Origin: Sulfurimonas sp. UBA6792
Lineage (GTDB): Bacteria; Campylobacterota; Campylobacteria; Campylobacterales; Sulfurimonadaceae
DNA length: 23,663 nt
NCBI GenBank assembly: GCA_002452425.1
Contig: DKFQ01000028.1
Coordinates: 1-23,663, forward strand
Direction of reading: 5' to 3'
Program-made: the position numbers and the translations under genes
The notes under the pieces: generated by a model
The model's input: only the letters and a program-made list of their open reading frames with translations
The model's database searches: none
Told to the model about the DNA's origin: nothing
Part shown: positions 7,845-13,249 of the stretch, piece by piece
Layout of the letters: each line of letters opens with the position of its first letter
Position numbering within the stretch: position 1 is the stretch's first letter

Positions 7845-8219
7845 CTGTTTTCCTTAATTTTATTTTTGTTGTTTGTGTGGTATTTGAAATAAAACTAAGG
7901 TGGCGGAGATGTACTAAGTAGCAGAGTTTGGTGATTGTTAGTGTATTTTAGAGAAGTGATTTGAAAGTGAAGAGTTTTACTCTCTCTCTCTCTCTCGATG
8001 GCGTGACGTTTGTGTGCAGATATTGGCCATATTTTTTCCTTCTTGCAACTTGAGGGATTGTAACAATAAGAGTCTTAAAGTTTTATGACTTTGCTTATGT
8101 TACAATAATTATTCGAGAATTTACACAAACAAGCTCAGCAACAATTTTAGAAGCATTTAGATACACTTTGTCAATAAAGCCATTGTGCGTGTAAAAAATA
8201 AATATATAAAAGAGAAAAA
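7845..8219. promoter_or_regulatory. Divergent intergenic region with a (TC)8 tract and a large dyad
   Basis: This 375-base gap separates the minus-strand TPR gene from the plus-strand outer-membrane protein gene, so it must hold promoters for both. No gene is seen. It contains a perfect dinucleotide tract TC x 8 at 7981-7996, and a long dyad at 8057-8106 whose outer arms are ATTGTAACAATAAG and CTTATGTTACAAT (one-base bulge) with inner arms AGTC and GACT. The dyad could be an operator or an RNA hairpin in the leader of the outer-membrane protein gene. The TC tract is of a type that changes length by slippage. Confidence 0.5.
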
Positions 8220-8717
8220 ATGAAAAAATTACAAAGTTTACTTCTAGCTGCTGCCATTACCGTTTCTTCTTTAGCTGCCGATGAGGTTAGAAAAACAGTA
8301 TATATCGGTGTTGCAACTGCTTCTATAGAAAATGAGAGCATGACCGAGGGAGTATTTGGATTTGGGGTGGATAAAATCTATAGCAGCTGCATGCTTTGGG
8401 GGCTTCATAGCGAGTACAGCTTTGGCAAACTCTCGGATGATGCCACAAATGAAAATGACATGGTAGCTACCATAGAGCTCGACTTAAAAGCGGGTTTTGT
8501 TCCATTTAAAGACTTTTCGGTGTTTGCTTTAGTGGCGGGGGCAGGGCAGTACATAGAGAATGATGGTGCTTATGGTTTTGGGTATGGTGCAGGGATGGAC
8601 TATGCGCTGACCGATAATATTATTTTTGATGTGAGATACAAAACTTACAGTATGAAAAACACTCTGCTAGACTACGACTACGACAAAGCTGTTACATCTT
8701 TGAGATATAAGTTTTAG
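8220..8717 (+). CDS. Small outer-membrane beta-barrel protein
   Basis: The 165-residue protein has a signal peptide (MKKLQSLLLAAAITVSSLAA, cleavage likely before DEV). The mature part is made of alternating amphipathic strands, for example YIGVATASIENESM, DMVATIELDLKAGFV and YGFGYGAGMDYALTDNIIF. It ends with the strand VTSLRYKF, whose C-terminal Phe is the signal read by the Bam machinery. Size and glycine-rich strands fit an eight-stranded OmpA/OmpW/Opa-type barrel. ATG at 8220 follows AAGAG. Ligand and function are unknown. It appears monocistronic, with its own long upstream region. Confidence 0.82.
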   Translation: MKKLQSLLLAAAITVSSLAADEVRKTVYIGVATASIENESMTEGVFGFGVDKIYSSCMLWGLHSEYSFGKLSDDATNENDMVATIELDLKAGFVPFKDFSVFALVAGAGQYIENDGAYGFGYGAGMDYALTDNIIFDVRYKTYSMKNTLLDYDYDKAVTSLRYKF

Positions 8718-8734
8718 AGTTTTCTATCCAAAGA

Positions 8735-8762
8735 TTGCATAGTCCGCTCTCTTTGGTATAAT
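8735..8762 (+). promoter_or_regulatory. Sigma-70 promoter placed for a leaderless transcript of the flavoprotein gene
   Basis: TTGCAT at 8735-8740 and a perfect TATAAT at 8757-8762 are separated by 16 bases. The ATG at 8769 is only six bases beyond the -10 box, so transcription should begin at or next to the start codon. No Shine-Dalgarno sequence lies between the box and the ATG. Confidence 0.6.
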
Positions 8763-8768
8763 TGCACC

Positions 8769-9917
8769 ATGAAAATATACGATGTTTTGATTCTCGGTGC
8801 AGGTGCAAGCGGCTTGATGTGCGCTTCACATTTGGATAAACGTTTAAGTGTTGCTATGGTTGAGGGCAACGGCAAAATCGCCCAGAAGCTCAAAATCTCT
8901 GGCGGTGGCAAGTGCAACATTACCAACGCACAGCTAAGTCAAGAAAATTTTGAGGGCGATAGAGATTTTATCTTTCATGTGTTTGAGAGCTTTAGCAGAG
9001 ATGACCTGCTTGAGTACCTCCGCAAAAACGGCGTTGTGCCGGAACTCCGCAAAAAACGCTACTACTTCTGCAAAGACTCCTCCGATGAGGTTATACAAAT
9101 CTTTAAAAAAGCTACAAAAGATGTGACATTTTATCTCAACGGCACTATCTTATGGGTCAAAAAAGAGGGCGAACTTTTTGTCATTCAGACCCAAAAAGAG
9201 AGTTTGAGAGCCAAAAAAGTGGTCGTTGCCACGGGAGGCAAGAGCTACAAAGAGTTGGGTGCGAGCGAAATCGCCCTTGAGATAGCCAAGAGTTTTGGTA
9301 TCAAAGTAAAAGAGTTTGCCCCCGCGCTCGTGGGGCTTACGGTGCAAAAAGAGCAGTTTTGGATGAGGGAGCTAAGCGGTCTTAGCTGCCCAGTCACTGT
9401 AAAAACAGGCGCAAAAACCATCAAAGAAGAGCTGCTCTTTACCCACAAAGGCATAAGCGGACCAGCTATTTTAAGCACATCACTCTACTGGCAAAGGGGC
9501 AATATAAGCATAGATTTTCTCCCCGACGCCAACATCATAGAGCTTATAAAAGGAAGCAAAAAGCTCTTAAGCTCCCTCATTCCGCTCCCAAAAAGACTAG
9601 CAAAAGCACTCTTAGAAGCGTTAGAAGTAGAAGATACCGAGTGCAAAAAAATCAGTAGCACAGCAAAAGAGAAACTGGCAAAAATCCACACATACGAGTT
9701 CGCACCGGCAGGAAATTTTGGTTTTAGCAAAGCCGAAGTAAGCCGTGGCGGTGTTTTGAGTGAGGAGCTAAACCCCTACACCATGGAAGCACTGGATGTG
9801 AAAAATCTCTATTTTATAGGCGAAGCAGTCGATGTAACGGGAGAGTTGGGCGGATACAATTTTCAATGGGCATTTAGCAGCGGCTATGTTTGTGCAAAAG
9901 GGATAAATAGAAGTTAA
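8769..9917 (+). CDS. HI0933/YhiN-family NAD(P)/FAD-dependent flavoprotein
   Basis: The 382-residue protein is a flavoprotein of the HI0933-like family (E. coli YhiN relatives), related to Rossmann-fold dehydrogenases and BaiN. The N-terminal dinucleotide-binding motif is ILGAGASGLMCASHLDKR, followed by the family signature QKLKISGGGKCNITNAQ. Near the C terminus YFIGEAVDVTGELGGYNFQW and AFSSGYVCAKG form the second FAD contact. The physiological substrate is not established for most members, and I cannot refine it here. It is transcribed toward the tRNA remnant: its stop is five bases from the tRNA 3' end, so the mobile element inserted just after it without breaking it. Confidence 0.92.
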   Translation: MKIYDVLILGAGASGLMCASHLDKRLSVAMVEGNGKIAQKLKISGGGKCNITNAQLSQENFEGDRDFIFHVFESFSRDDLLEYLRKNGVVPELRKKRYYFCKDSSDEVIQIFKKATKDVTFYLNGTILWVKKEGELFVIQTQKESLRAKKVVVATGGKSYKELGASEIALEIAKSFGIKVKEFAPALVGLTVQKEQFWMRELSGLSCPVTVKTGAKTIKEELLFTHKGISGPAILSTSLYWQRGNISIDFLPDANIIELIKGSKKLLSSLIPLPKRLAKALLEALEVEDTECKKISSTAKEKLAKIHTYEFAPAGNFGFSKAEVSRGGVLSEELNPYTMEALDVKNLYFIGEAVDVTGELGGYNFQWAFSSGYVCAKGINRS

Positions 9918-9921
9918 AGAG

Positions 9922-9980
9922 TGGTGCTCACAACTGGACTCGAACCAGTGACTTTTACCTTGTCGAGGTAAACTTGCTAC
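9922..9980 (-). other. 3' half of a tRNA (GAC anticodon, Val-like): attachment-site remnant of an integrated element
   Basis: On the minus strand the sequence reads as anticodon arm, variable loop AAGTC, T-arm (ACTGG, loop TTCGAGT, CCAGT), acceptor strand TGTGAGC, discriminator A and encoded CCA ending at 9922. The anticodon arm is TTACC-TCGACAA-GGTAA. The matching 5' acceptor strand (GCTCACA) and D-arm are absent; the sequence beyond 9980 is unrelated. Position 33 is C, not the invariant T, so the left part of the loop is not native tRNA. TTTACCT and AGGTAAA are perfect inverted arms around CGACA, the form of a tyrosine-integrase core site. This is the junction (attL or attR) of an element inserted in a tRNA gene. 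The intact copy should lie at the other end, beyond the window. Confidence 0.8.
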
Positions 9981-10027
9981 GTTTTAAAGTACCTATTTTA
10001 TGAGGTTTTAAAGCTTTTGAAAAAGCC

Positions 10028-10050
10028 TTACCGCAACATTTACCGCAACA
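10028..10050. repeat. Tandem TTACCGCAACA repeats inside the element end (possible integrase arm sites)
   Basis: Two exact copies of the 11-mer TTACCGCAACA lie at 10028-10038 and 10040-10050, a 12-base period, about 60 bases inside the tRNA crossover. Short direct repeats at this distance from the core are typical of arm-type binding sites for tyrosine integrases. That reading is inferred. They also lie just after the hicB stop, so a role in its 3' end is possible. Confidence 0.5.
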
Positions 10051-10063
10051 AGTAATAGATTTT

Positions 10064-10561
10064 TTAAACTGCTATGACTTTTGACTTTAGCATATTTTGA
10101 TGCAACTTAGGGTCAATTCTAATATTAAAGACACCTTTGTATGTCTTTTGTGGTTTTCTGCCTAGCTCTTTGCAAGTCTGTAGATATCCATCCACTGCAT
10201 TGTGAAAGTTTGTCTCTAGCTCACTTGCACTATCTGCTTCAAAAGTTACCAAATCATCTATGAGCTCTATTTTCCCAAAAAAGAGTTTATCTTCACTAGA
10301 ATACTCTATTGAACAGATATAGCCTTTATATTCGATTGCATTTTGTTTTAGATTTAAATCATCTCTTTGCATAAGCTCTTCTAAGCTTGAAGCATTTGGC
10401 AATATTTTCAAATCTTCACAGTAAAGCTCCGCTGCTTCTTTTATCATTTCAACTGCTTCTTCAAAAGTTTTTCCGCATGAAAAGCAACCTTCTAAATCAG
10501 GCACTATTGCATTGTATCCGTCATTATGTTCATCTGTATATATAAAAGCTATATATTTCAT
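10064..10561 (-). CDS. HicB-like antitoxin with two fused HicB domains, no HicA partner
   Basis: The 165-residue protein carries two HicB-type domains. The first (about residues 1-60) starts MKYIAFIYTDEHNDGYNAIV and continues PDLEGCFSCGKTFEEAVEMI, the degenerate RNase H-like fold of HicB. The second (about 76-155) has YKGYICSIEYSSEDKLFFGK, LVTFEADSASELETNFHNAV and the DNA-binding start FNIRIDPKLHQ. It ends soon afterwards with LKSKVIAV, so the usual C-terminal SLNQ-type segment of the ribbon-helix-helix is missing. HicB normally neutralises the mRNA interferase HicA and represses the operon. No HicA-sized frame is present here. It lies 48 bases after yoeB and is probably co-transcribed. It may be a solitary regulator, an antidote against other HicA toxins or a decayed remnant at the element edge. 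Confidence 0.78.
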   Translation of the reverse strand: MKYIAFIYTDEHNDGYNAIVPDLEGCFSCGKTFEEAVEMIKEAAELYCEDLKILPNASSLEELMQRDDLNLKQNAIEYKGYICSIEYSSEDKLFFGKIELIDDLVTFEADSASELETNFHNAVDGYLQTCKELGRKPQKTYKGVFNIRIDPKLHQNMLKSKVIAV

Positions 10562-10609
10562 TTTATACTCTTTTATTTTAAAAGTTTAATACCCGTGTGT
10601 TTTTATGCT

Positions 10610-10864
10610 TTAATAGTGATATCTACATTGAGCTATCAATATAGCATCTTCAGTAACTTTATACACTAGCCTATGTTCTATAGTTATGCGTCTTGACCAA
10701 TAGCCAGACCAATTGTATTTTAGTGGTTCGGGTTCGCCAGTACCTTTAAACGGTTCTCTCTTTATCTCTTTGATAAGTGCATTTATCTTTTTTAAAATCT
10801 TCTTATCAGTTGTCTGCCAATAGAGATAGTCTTCCCAAGCTTCATCCGCAAAAGTGAGATTCAT
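10610..10864 (-). CDS. yoeB: Toxin YoeB (mRNA interferase of the RelE superfamily)
   Basis: The 84-residue protein matches YoeB along its whole length, including LTFADEAWEDYLYWQTTDKK and the C terminus RYHY. YoeB binds the ribosome and cuts mRNA in the A site. The catalytic set is present at the expected places: Glu46 in GEPEPLK, Arg65 in EHRLVYK and His83-Tyr84 at the C terminus. The start overlaps the yefM stop by 4 bases (ATGA), so antitoxin is made first from the same message. The toxin looks intact, so the pair should be active and could stabilise the element. Confidence 0.96.
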   Translation of the reverse strand: MNLTFADEAWEDYLYWQTTDKKILKKINALIKEIKREPFKGTGEPEPLKYNWSGYWSRRITIEHRLVYKVTEDAILIAQCRYHY

Positions 10865-11115
10865 TCTTCTATCAACTCTCTTTTAGTGCCTTGCCCTGCT
10901 TCGAGTTGTGTTATGGCACTATTGAGCCTTGACGCATTTGTCATGCTTTGCATAAGGTATGCCGTTTCTTCTATGGATTTGTAATCATCAAGCGAAATCA
11001 TAACTACAGGCTCTTTGTTTTGTCGAGTAATAACAATAGGAGAGTGATTATGGACAACTGTATCAATAGCAGTAGCTAGATGTTGTCTGATTTGAGAAAA
11101 TGTCATAGTTTGCAT
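10861..11115 (-). CDS. yefM: Antitoxin YefM (Phd/YefM family)
   Basis: The 84-residue protein has the Phd/YefM fold: an N-terminal DNA-binding half (TFSQIRQHLATAIDTVVHNH then SPIVITRQNKEPVVMISLDD) and a C-terminal toxin-wrapping helix (LNSAITQLEAGQGTKREL). YefM neutralises YoeB and represses its own promoter, with the YefM-YoeB complex binding more tightly. ATG at 11115 follows AAAGGAG at six bases. A palindrome with a TGTACA core, the known YefM operator type, lies directly upstream. The operon runs toward the tRNA remnant and also includes the HicB-like gene. Confidence 0.95.
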   Translation of the reverse strand: MQTMTFSQIRQHLATAIDTVVHNHSPIVITRQNKEPVVMISLDDYKSIEETAYLMQSMTNASRLNSAITQLEAGQGTKRELIEE

Positions 11116-11132
11116 TTGTTGCTCCTTTTAAA

Positions 11133-11158
11133 TATATGTACACATTTTAGTACATATA
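11133..11158 (-). promoter_or_regulatory. YefM-YoeB operator palindrome
   Basis: TATATGTAC at 11133-11141 and GTACATATA at 11150-11158 are perfect 9-base inverted arms around an 8-base spacer. One arm contains the hexamer TGTACA, which is the core of the E. coli yefM-yoeB operator. It lies 18 bases before the yefM start, where it would overlap the promoter. Confidence 0.7.
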
Positions 11159-11448
11159 TAGTAAATAACTGCTGAAATCAGAGAAAATAATCACTAATTT
11201 TGCCTATTGTTTACTTTCTGTTTACTTTTCTTTTAAAATCAAAAAACTGTTTGTGGAAATTTTAAGAGGCTATCTTTAACTATTTTTATGGAATTTTTTT
11301 ATTGAAATAGAATATTAAACAATAACAAATTTACAAATATTTTTTTTATTATTTTCTGATTATTATCATATATTTTTATAATAAATATAATCTAGTTGTA
11401 TATGTTATAAATCGTAAAAATCACAAAAAGCCCTAAAATAGGCACTTC
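11159..11448. other. AT-rich gene-free stretch between the divergent yefM and excisionase-like units
   Basis: This 290-base interval is very AT-rich, with many T and A runs, and I see no gene in it. It separates the minus-strand toxin-antitoxin operon from the plus-strand element operon, so it must contain upstream parts of both promoters. Silencing by an H-NS-like protein or DNA bending is possible, but I can point to no specific site. Confidence 0.4.
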
Positions 11449-11477
11449 TTGACATTAAAAGTAGCGCGTTGTATTAT
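11449..11477 (+). promoter_or_regulatory. Consensus sigma-70 promoter of the element's plus-strand operon
   Basis: TTGACA at 11449-11454 and TATTAT at 11472-11477 are separated by exactly 17 bases. This is close to the sigma-70 consensus and stands out in an AT-rich region. Transcription would start near 11484, about 75 bases before the excisionase-like gene. A palindrome just downstream could control it. Confidence 0.72.
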
Positions 11478-11491
11478 TTTGACATACGAAG

Positions 11492-11511
11492 CAAAACGTT
11501 TAAATGTTTTG
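11492..11511 (+). promoter_or_regulatory. 20-base palindrome just downstream of the promoter (operator or attenuator)
   Basis: CAAAACGTTTAAATGTTTTG is a palindrome with one mismatched pair of positions, starting about eight bases after the predicted transcription start. As RNA the mismatch becomes a G-U pair, giving an 8-bp stem with a 4-base loop followed by six T residues, so it could also act as a weak intrinsic terminator. As DNA it is well placed for a repressor. Confidence 0.5.
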
Positions 11512-11557
11512 TTTTTTGCAATAGAAATAATACCAAAAAAGAAAAGGAAAAACAATA

Positions 11558-11767
11558 ATGAAAACAGAAGAATACCAAAAAGAGTATTTTACAAACGATG
11601 AAGTTGCGTCAGGAATTGCGGGATTAATAAAAATATCAAAAAACACTTTACGCAACGCAAGATGGAAAAGGCAGATTAGATTTACCAAGGTTGGAAACAT
11701 GGTTGTTTACAAAAGAGAATGGATACAAGCGTACCTTGATAGAAACGAAGTAGCAACGATAGCATAG
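11558..11767 (+). CDS. Small excisionase-like / MerR-type helix-turn-helix protein
   Basis: The 69-residue protein contains a winged-helix DNA-binding fold of the excisionase type. It reads FTNDEVASGIAGLIKISKNTLRNARWKRQIRFTKVGNMVVYKREWIQAYL when joined across its length: a first helix, a turn with the KNTLRNARWK recognition helix, and the VVYKREWIQAYL wing and closing helix typical of excisionases. AAGGA lies at a good distance from ATG 11558. Being the first gene behind the strong promoter, it could be a recombination directionality factor for excision or a regulator of the operon. It is followed by a structured interval and the replication-initiator-like gene. Confidence 0.75.
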   Translation: MKTEEYQKEYFTNDEVASGIAGLIKISKNTLRNARWKRQIRFTKVGNMVVYKREWIQAYLDRNEVATIA

Positions 11768-11889
11768 TCGCCTTAGCTCTTACCCGTCGCCAAACTAAAG
11801 TAAAGAGCAAAAGGCTTACGACACACACACTAATAAGATAAAAGTGCGGTACCGCGATTATACCACGTACCCTCTTAACACCTTGTTTA
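11768..11889 (+). promoter_or_regulatory. Structured leader of the initiator gene: long hairpin and a 10-base palindrome
   Basis: A hairpin at 11770-11815 pairs GCCTT with AAGGC and GCTCTTAC with GTAAAGAGC (one bulge). A perfect palindrome GCGGTACCGC lies at 11846-11855, followed by the half-site-like CGATTATACC. Structured leaders of this type often control initiator translation in replicons. The function here is inferred. Confidence 0.45.
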
Positions 11890-12657
11890 GTGCAAAATGA
11901 AAAGGCACTCACAGTGAAAATTAAACTGAAAAAGAAAGAAAATCAATATGCACAAGTGCATGTAAATATGTTGCGTGACCGCGGATTAAGCTTAAAAGCA
12001 AAGGGATTGGGTGCAGTTCTTGAAAGTTACAGTAACGATTTTGAAGTGAGCTTAAGAAGCATAGAAATTGGTTCAAATGATGGAATTAAAAGTGTGAGGA
12101 GTGCAATCAAGGAACTTGAGCAAGGCTATTTTCTATTCCGATTTCAAACTCGCGACAAAGGTGGTCTATTTAGCACGTATTGGGCTTTTGATTCTCAAAA
12201 GCTGGATGTTGGATATCTGCATGAAATTATCTCGGAGCTTGAAAAAGTTGAGCTAATTACGCCAGAGCAATTATTACAACGGGGTATCCCTTACGGTAAT
12301 GCCGTCACGGGTATGCCGTCAACGGCATCCCGTTCAACGGCATCCCGTCAACGCACTACATATAATAATATAAACTATCAAAACATTGAAGATAATAATA
12401 ATTCTCTCTATCGCGGAAAAGAGAGAGATATTTTTAAAAACCTACAGAGTTTTAAAAGCCATTTTATAACCAAAAACACAAACGTACCCTTTTGCACTCA
12501 GGGGATAGGATTTGAAACCTCTACCCCATTTAAAATTAATGAGAGTGGATACATAGTAAACATGGTCAACTCAAAAATAATCGCAAAAGAAGAGGCACTC
12601 AAAATTTGGGAGTACCTCTTTAATTTTTACAAAACCCAAAAAGAATCAACCGCGTAG
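11890..12657 (+). CDS. Replication-initiator-like protein with N-terminal winged helix
   Basis: This 255-residue protein has an N-terminal domain of the replisome-organiser/initiator type. VHVNMLRDRGLSLKAKGLGA is followed by SLRSIEIGSNDGIKSVRSAI and KELEQGYFLFRFQTRDKGGL, the winged-helix arrangement found in phage and plasmid replication proteins. A basic, low-complexity linker at about residues 131-158 (RGIPYGNAVTGMPSTASRST) is encoded by an iteron array. The C-terminal domain (about 180-250) is not recognised and may contact helicase or primase. The start is GTG at 11890 or GTG at 11914; neither has a perfect ribosome site. The layout of DNA-binding domain, iterons and AT-rich segment inside one gene matches lambda O. 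It could alternatively be a transcription regulator. Confidence 0.65.
   Translation: MQNEKALTVKIKLKKKENQYAQVHVNMLRDRGLSLKAKGLGAVLESYSNDFEVSLRSIEIGSNDGIKSVRSAIKELEQGYFLFRFQTRDKGGLFSTYWAFDSQKLDVGYLHEIISELEKVELITPEQLLQRGIPYGNAVTGMPSTASRSTASRQRTTYNNINYQNIEDNNNSLYRGKERDIFKNLQSFKSHFITKNTNVPFCTQGIGFETSTPFKINESGYIVNMVNSKIIAKEEALKIWEYLFNFYKTQKESTA
12279..12350 (+). repeat. Iteron array inside the initiator gene, five 14-15-base units
   Basis: Five units follow one another without gaps: ACGGGGTATCCCTT (12279-12292), ACGGTAATGCCGTC (12293-12306), ACGGGTATGCCGTC (12307-12320), AACGGCATCCCGTTC (12321-12335) and AACGGCATCCCGTCA (12336-12350). Units 2 and 3 are near-identical, units 4 and 5 are exact for 13 bases, and the two pairs are inverted relative to each other. 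Each unit is itself an imperfect ACGG...CCGT dyad. A further partial unit follows. The array is GC-rich inside AT-rich DNA. Confidence 0.75.
12355..12412 (+). other. AT-rich segment next to the iterons (candidate DNA unwinding element / origin)
   Basis: Directly after the iterons the sequence becomes almost pure A+T, with TATAATAATATAAACTAT and GATAATAATAATT. An AT-rich block beside iterons is where an origin melts. This is an inference from layout; no helicase-loading site can be read. Confidence 0.5.
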
Positions 12658-12890
12658 CAAAAGAGCTACGCACAACACATCTTTTGTAAGCCTTGTTAGC
12701 AGGGTTTAAAAGAGGTGTAACCTCACGGGACGAGTAGTCCTGAGAACCTTGCAGTGAAAAGAAGCCGTTGAGCGGTGGTGCTGATTTGGGATGAGTTGCC
12801 ATGAGGGCGACTGAGCCGTGTAGCAATGGTGTATATTAAATTTGATTTTGCATTTTTCACACAAAAAAAGTGTAAAACAAAATTTAAAAA
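12652..12890 (+). ncRNA. Unrecognised structured interval (possible RNA) after the initiator gene
   Basis: This interval is richer in G and C than its surroundings and has several good helices. GCGTAGC (12652-12658, over the initiator stop codon) can pair with GCTACGC (12666-12672). The same GCTACGC can instead pair with GTGTAGC (12818-12824), which would close a domain of about 160 bases. Inside are CTCA..GGAC-GAGTA-GTCCTGAG (12722-12744), CCG-TTGA-GCGG near 12765, and GTTGCC-ATGAG-GGCGAC (12795-12811). A long AT hairpin (12838-12885) follows and could end the RNA. No protein of credible composition is encoded on either strand. I do not recognise an RNA family. It could be a countertranscript or attenuator controlling replication, or a leader of the following operon. 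Confidence 0.4.
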
Positions 12891-12905
12891 AAAGAGGAAA
12901 AAACA

Positions 12906-13031
12906 ATGGTAACAATTAAGGAAATGTCAAAAATTCTTGGACATTCAAAAACAAAAACAGCGGCTCAATATGCAAATGAAGAAAAGTTGACAAAAATACA
13001 ACCAACAAAAAAAAGCGGAGAGAAAAAATGA
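12906..13031 (+). CDS. 41-residue helix-turn-helix-like peptide
   Basis: A short frame starts with ATG at 12906 behind AAGAGGAAAAAACA and ends in a 4-base overlap (ATGA) with the next gene. The product begins MVTIKEMSKILGHSKTKTAA and continues with QYANEEKLTKIQ and a lysine-rich tail. The EMSKILGHSKTKTAAQYA part reads like the two helices of a small DNA-binding motif. A good ribosome site and translational coupling are the main support. It could be an operon regulator or a leader peptide. Confidence 0.6.
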   Translation: MVTIKEMSKILGHSKTKTAAQYANEEKLTKIQPTKKSGEKK

Positions 13032-13249
13032 AAACAGCATTTTTATACTTTTTAGTAGCTTTAAATCTACTATTGGTTATTGGTTTGGGCTATGTGGTAA
13101 GAGATGGAAACCTTGCATTTTCGCAAAAATTGGCAGGTTTAGAAAAAAAAGTAAATGCGTGGACTCCTCTAAAATACGAGGATTCGGACATCATAGAGCT
13201 TGATATAAATAAAATTGAAGAATTAAAAAAATCAGGAGTTTTACAATGA
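13028..13249 (+). CDS. Small single-pass membrane protein
   Basis: The 73-residue protein has one N-terminal membrane helix (residues 3-24, TAFLYFLVALNLLLVIGLGY) and a short polar tail of charged helical character. It overlaps both neighbours by 4 bases, so it is translated with the following multi-pass protein. It is not a recognised family. Placed first in a run of membrane proteins within a conjugation module, it may be an accessory of the transfer channel; this is inferred from position only. Confidence 0.75.
   Translation: MKTAFLYFLVALNLLLVIGLGYVVRDGNLAFSQKLAGLEKKVNAWTPLKYEDSDIIELDINKIEELKKSGVLQ

Noticed and set aside
9922..10005. A complete functional tRNA-Val gene
   Set aside because: The 5' acceptor strand and D-arm are missing and the invariant T33 is C, so only the 3' half is present.
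10011..10030. Intrinsic terminator after the hicB-like gene
   Set aside because: A short A/T-rich dyad exists, but the loop is too small and the stem almost lacks G-C pairs, so I could not support it.
12620..12915. Two minus-strand frames of 68-69 codons over the structured interval
   Set aside because: Neither has a ribosome site or a protein-like composition, and they overlap each other.
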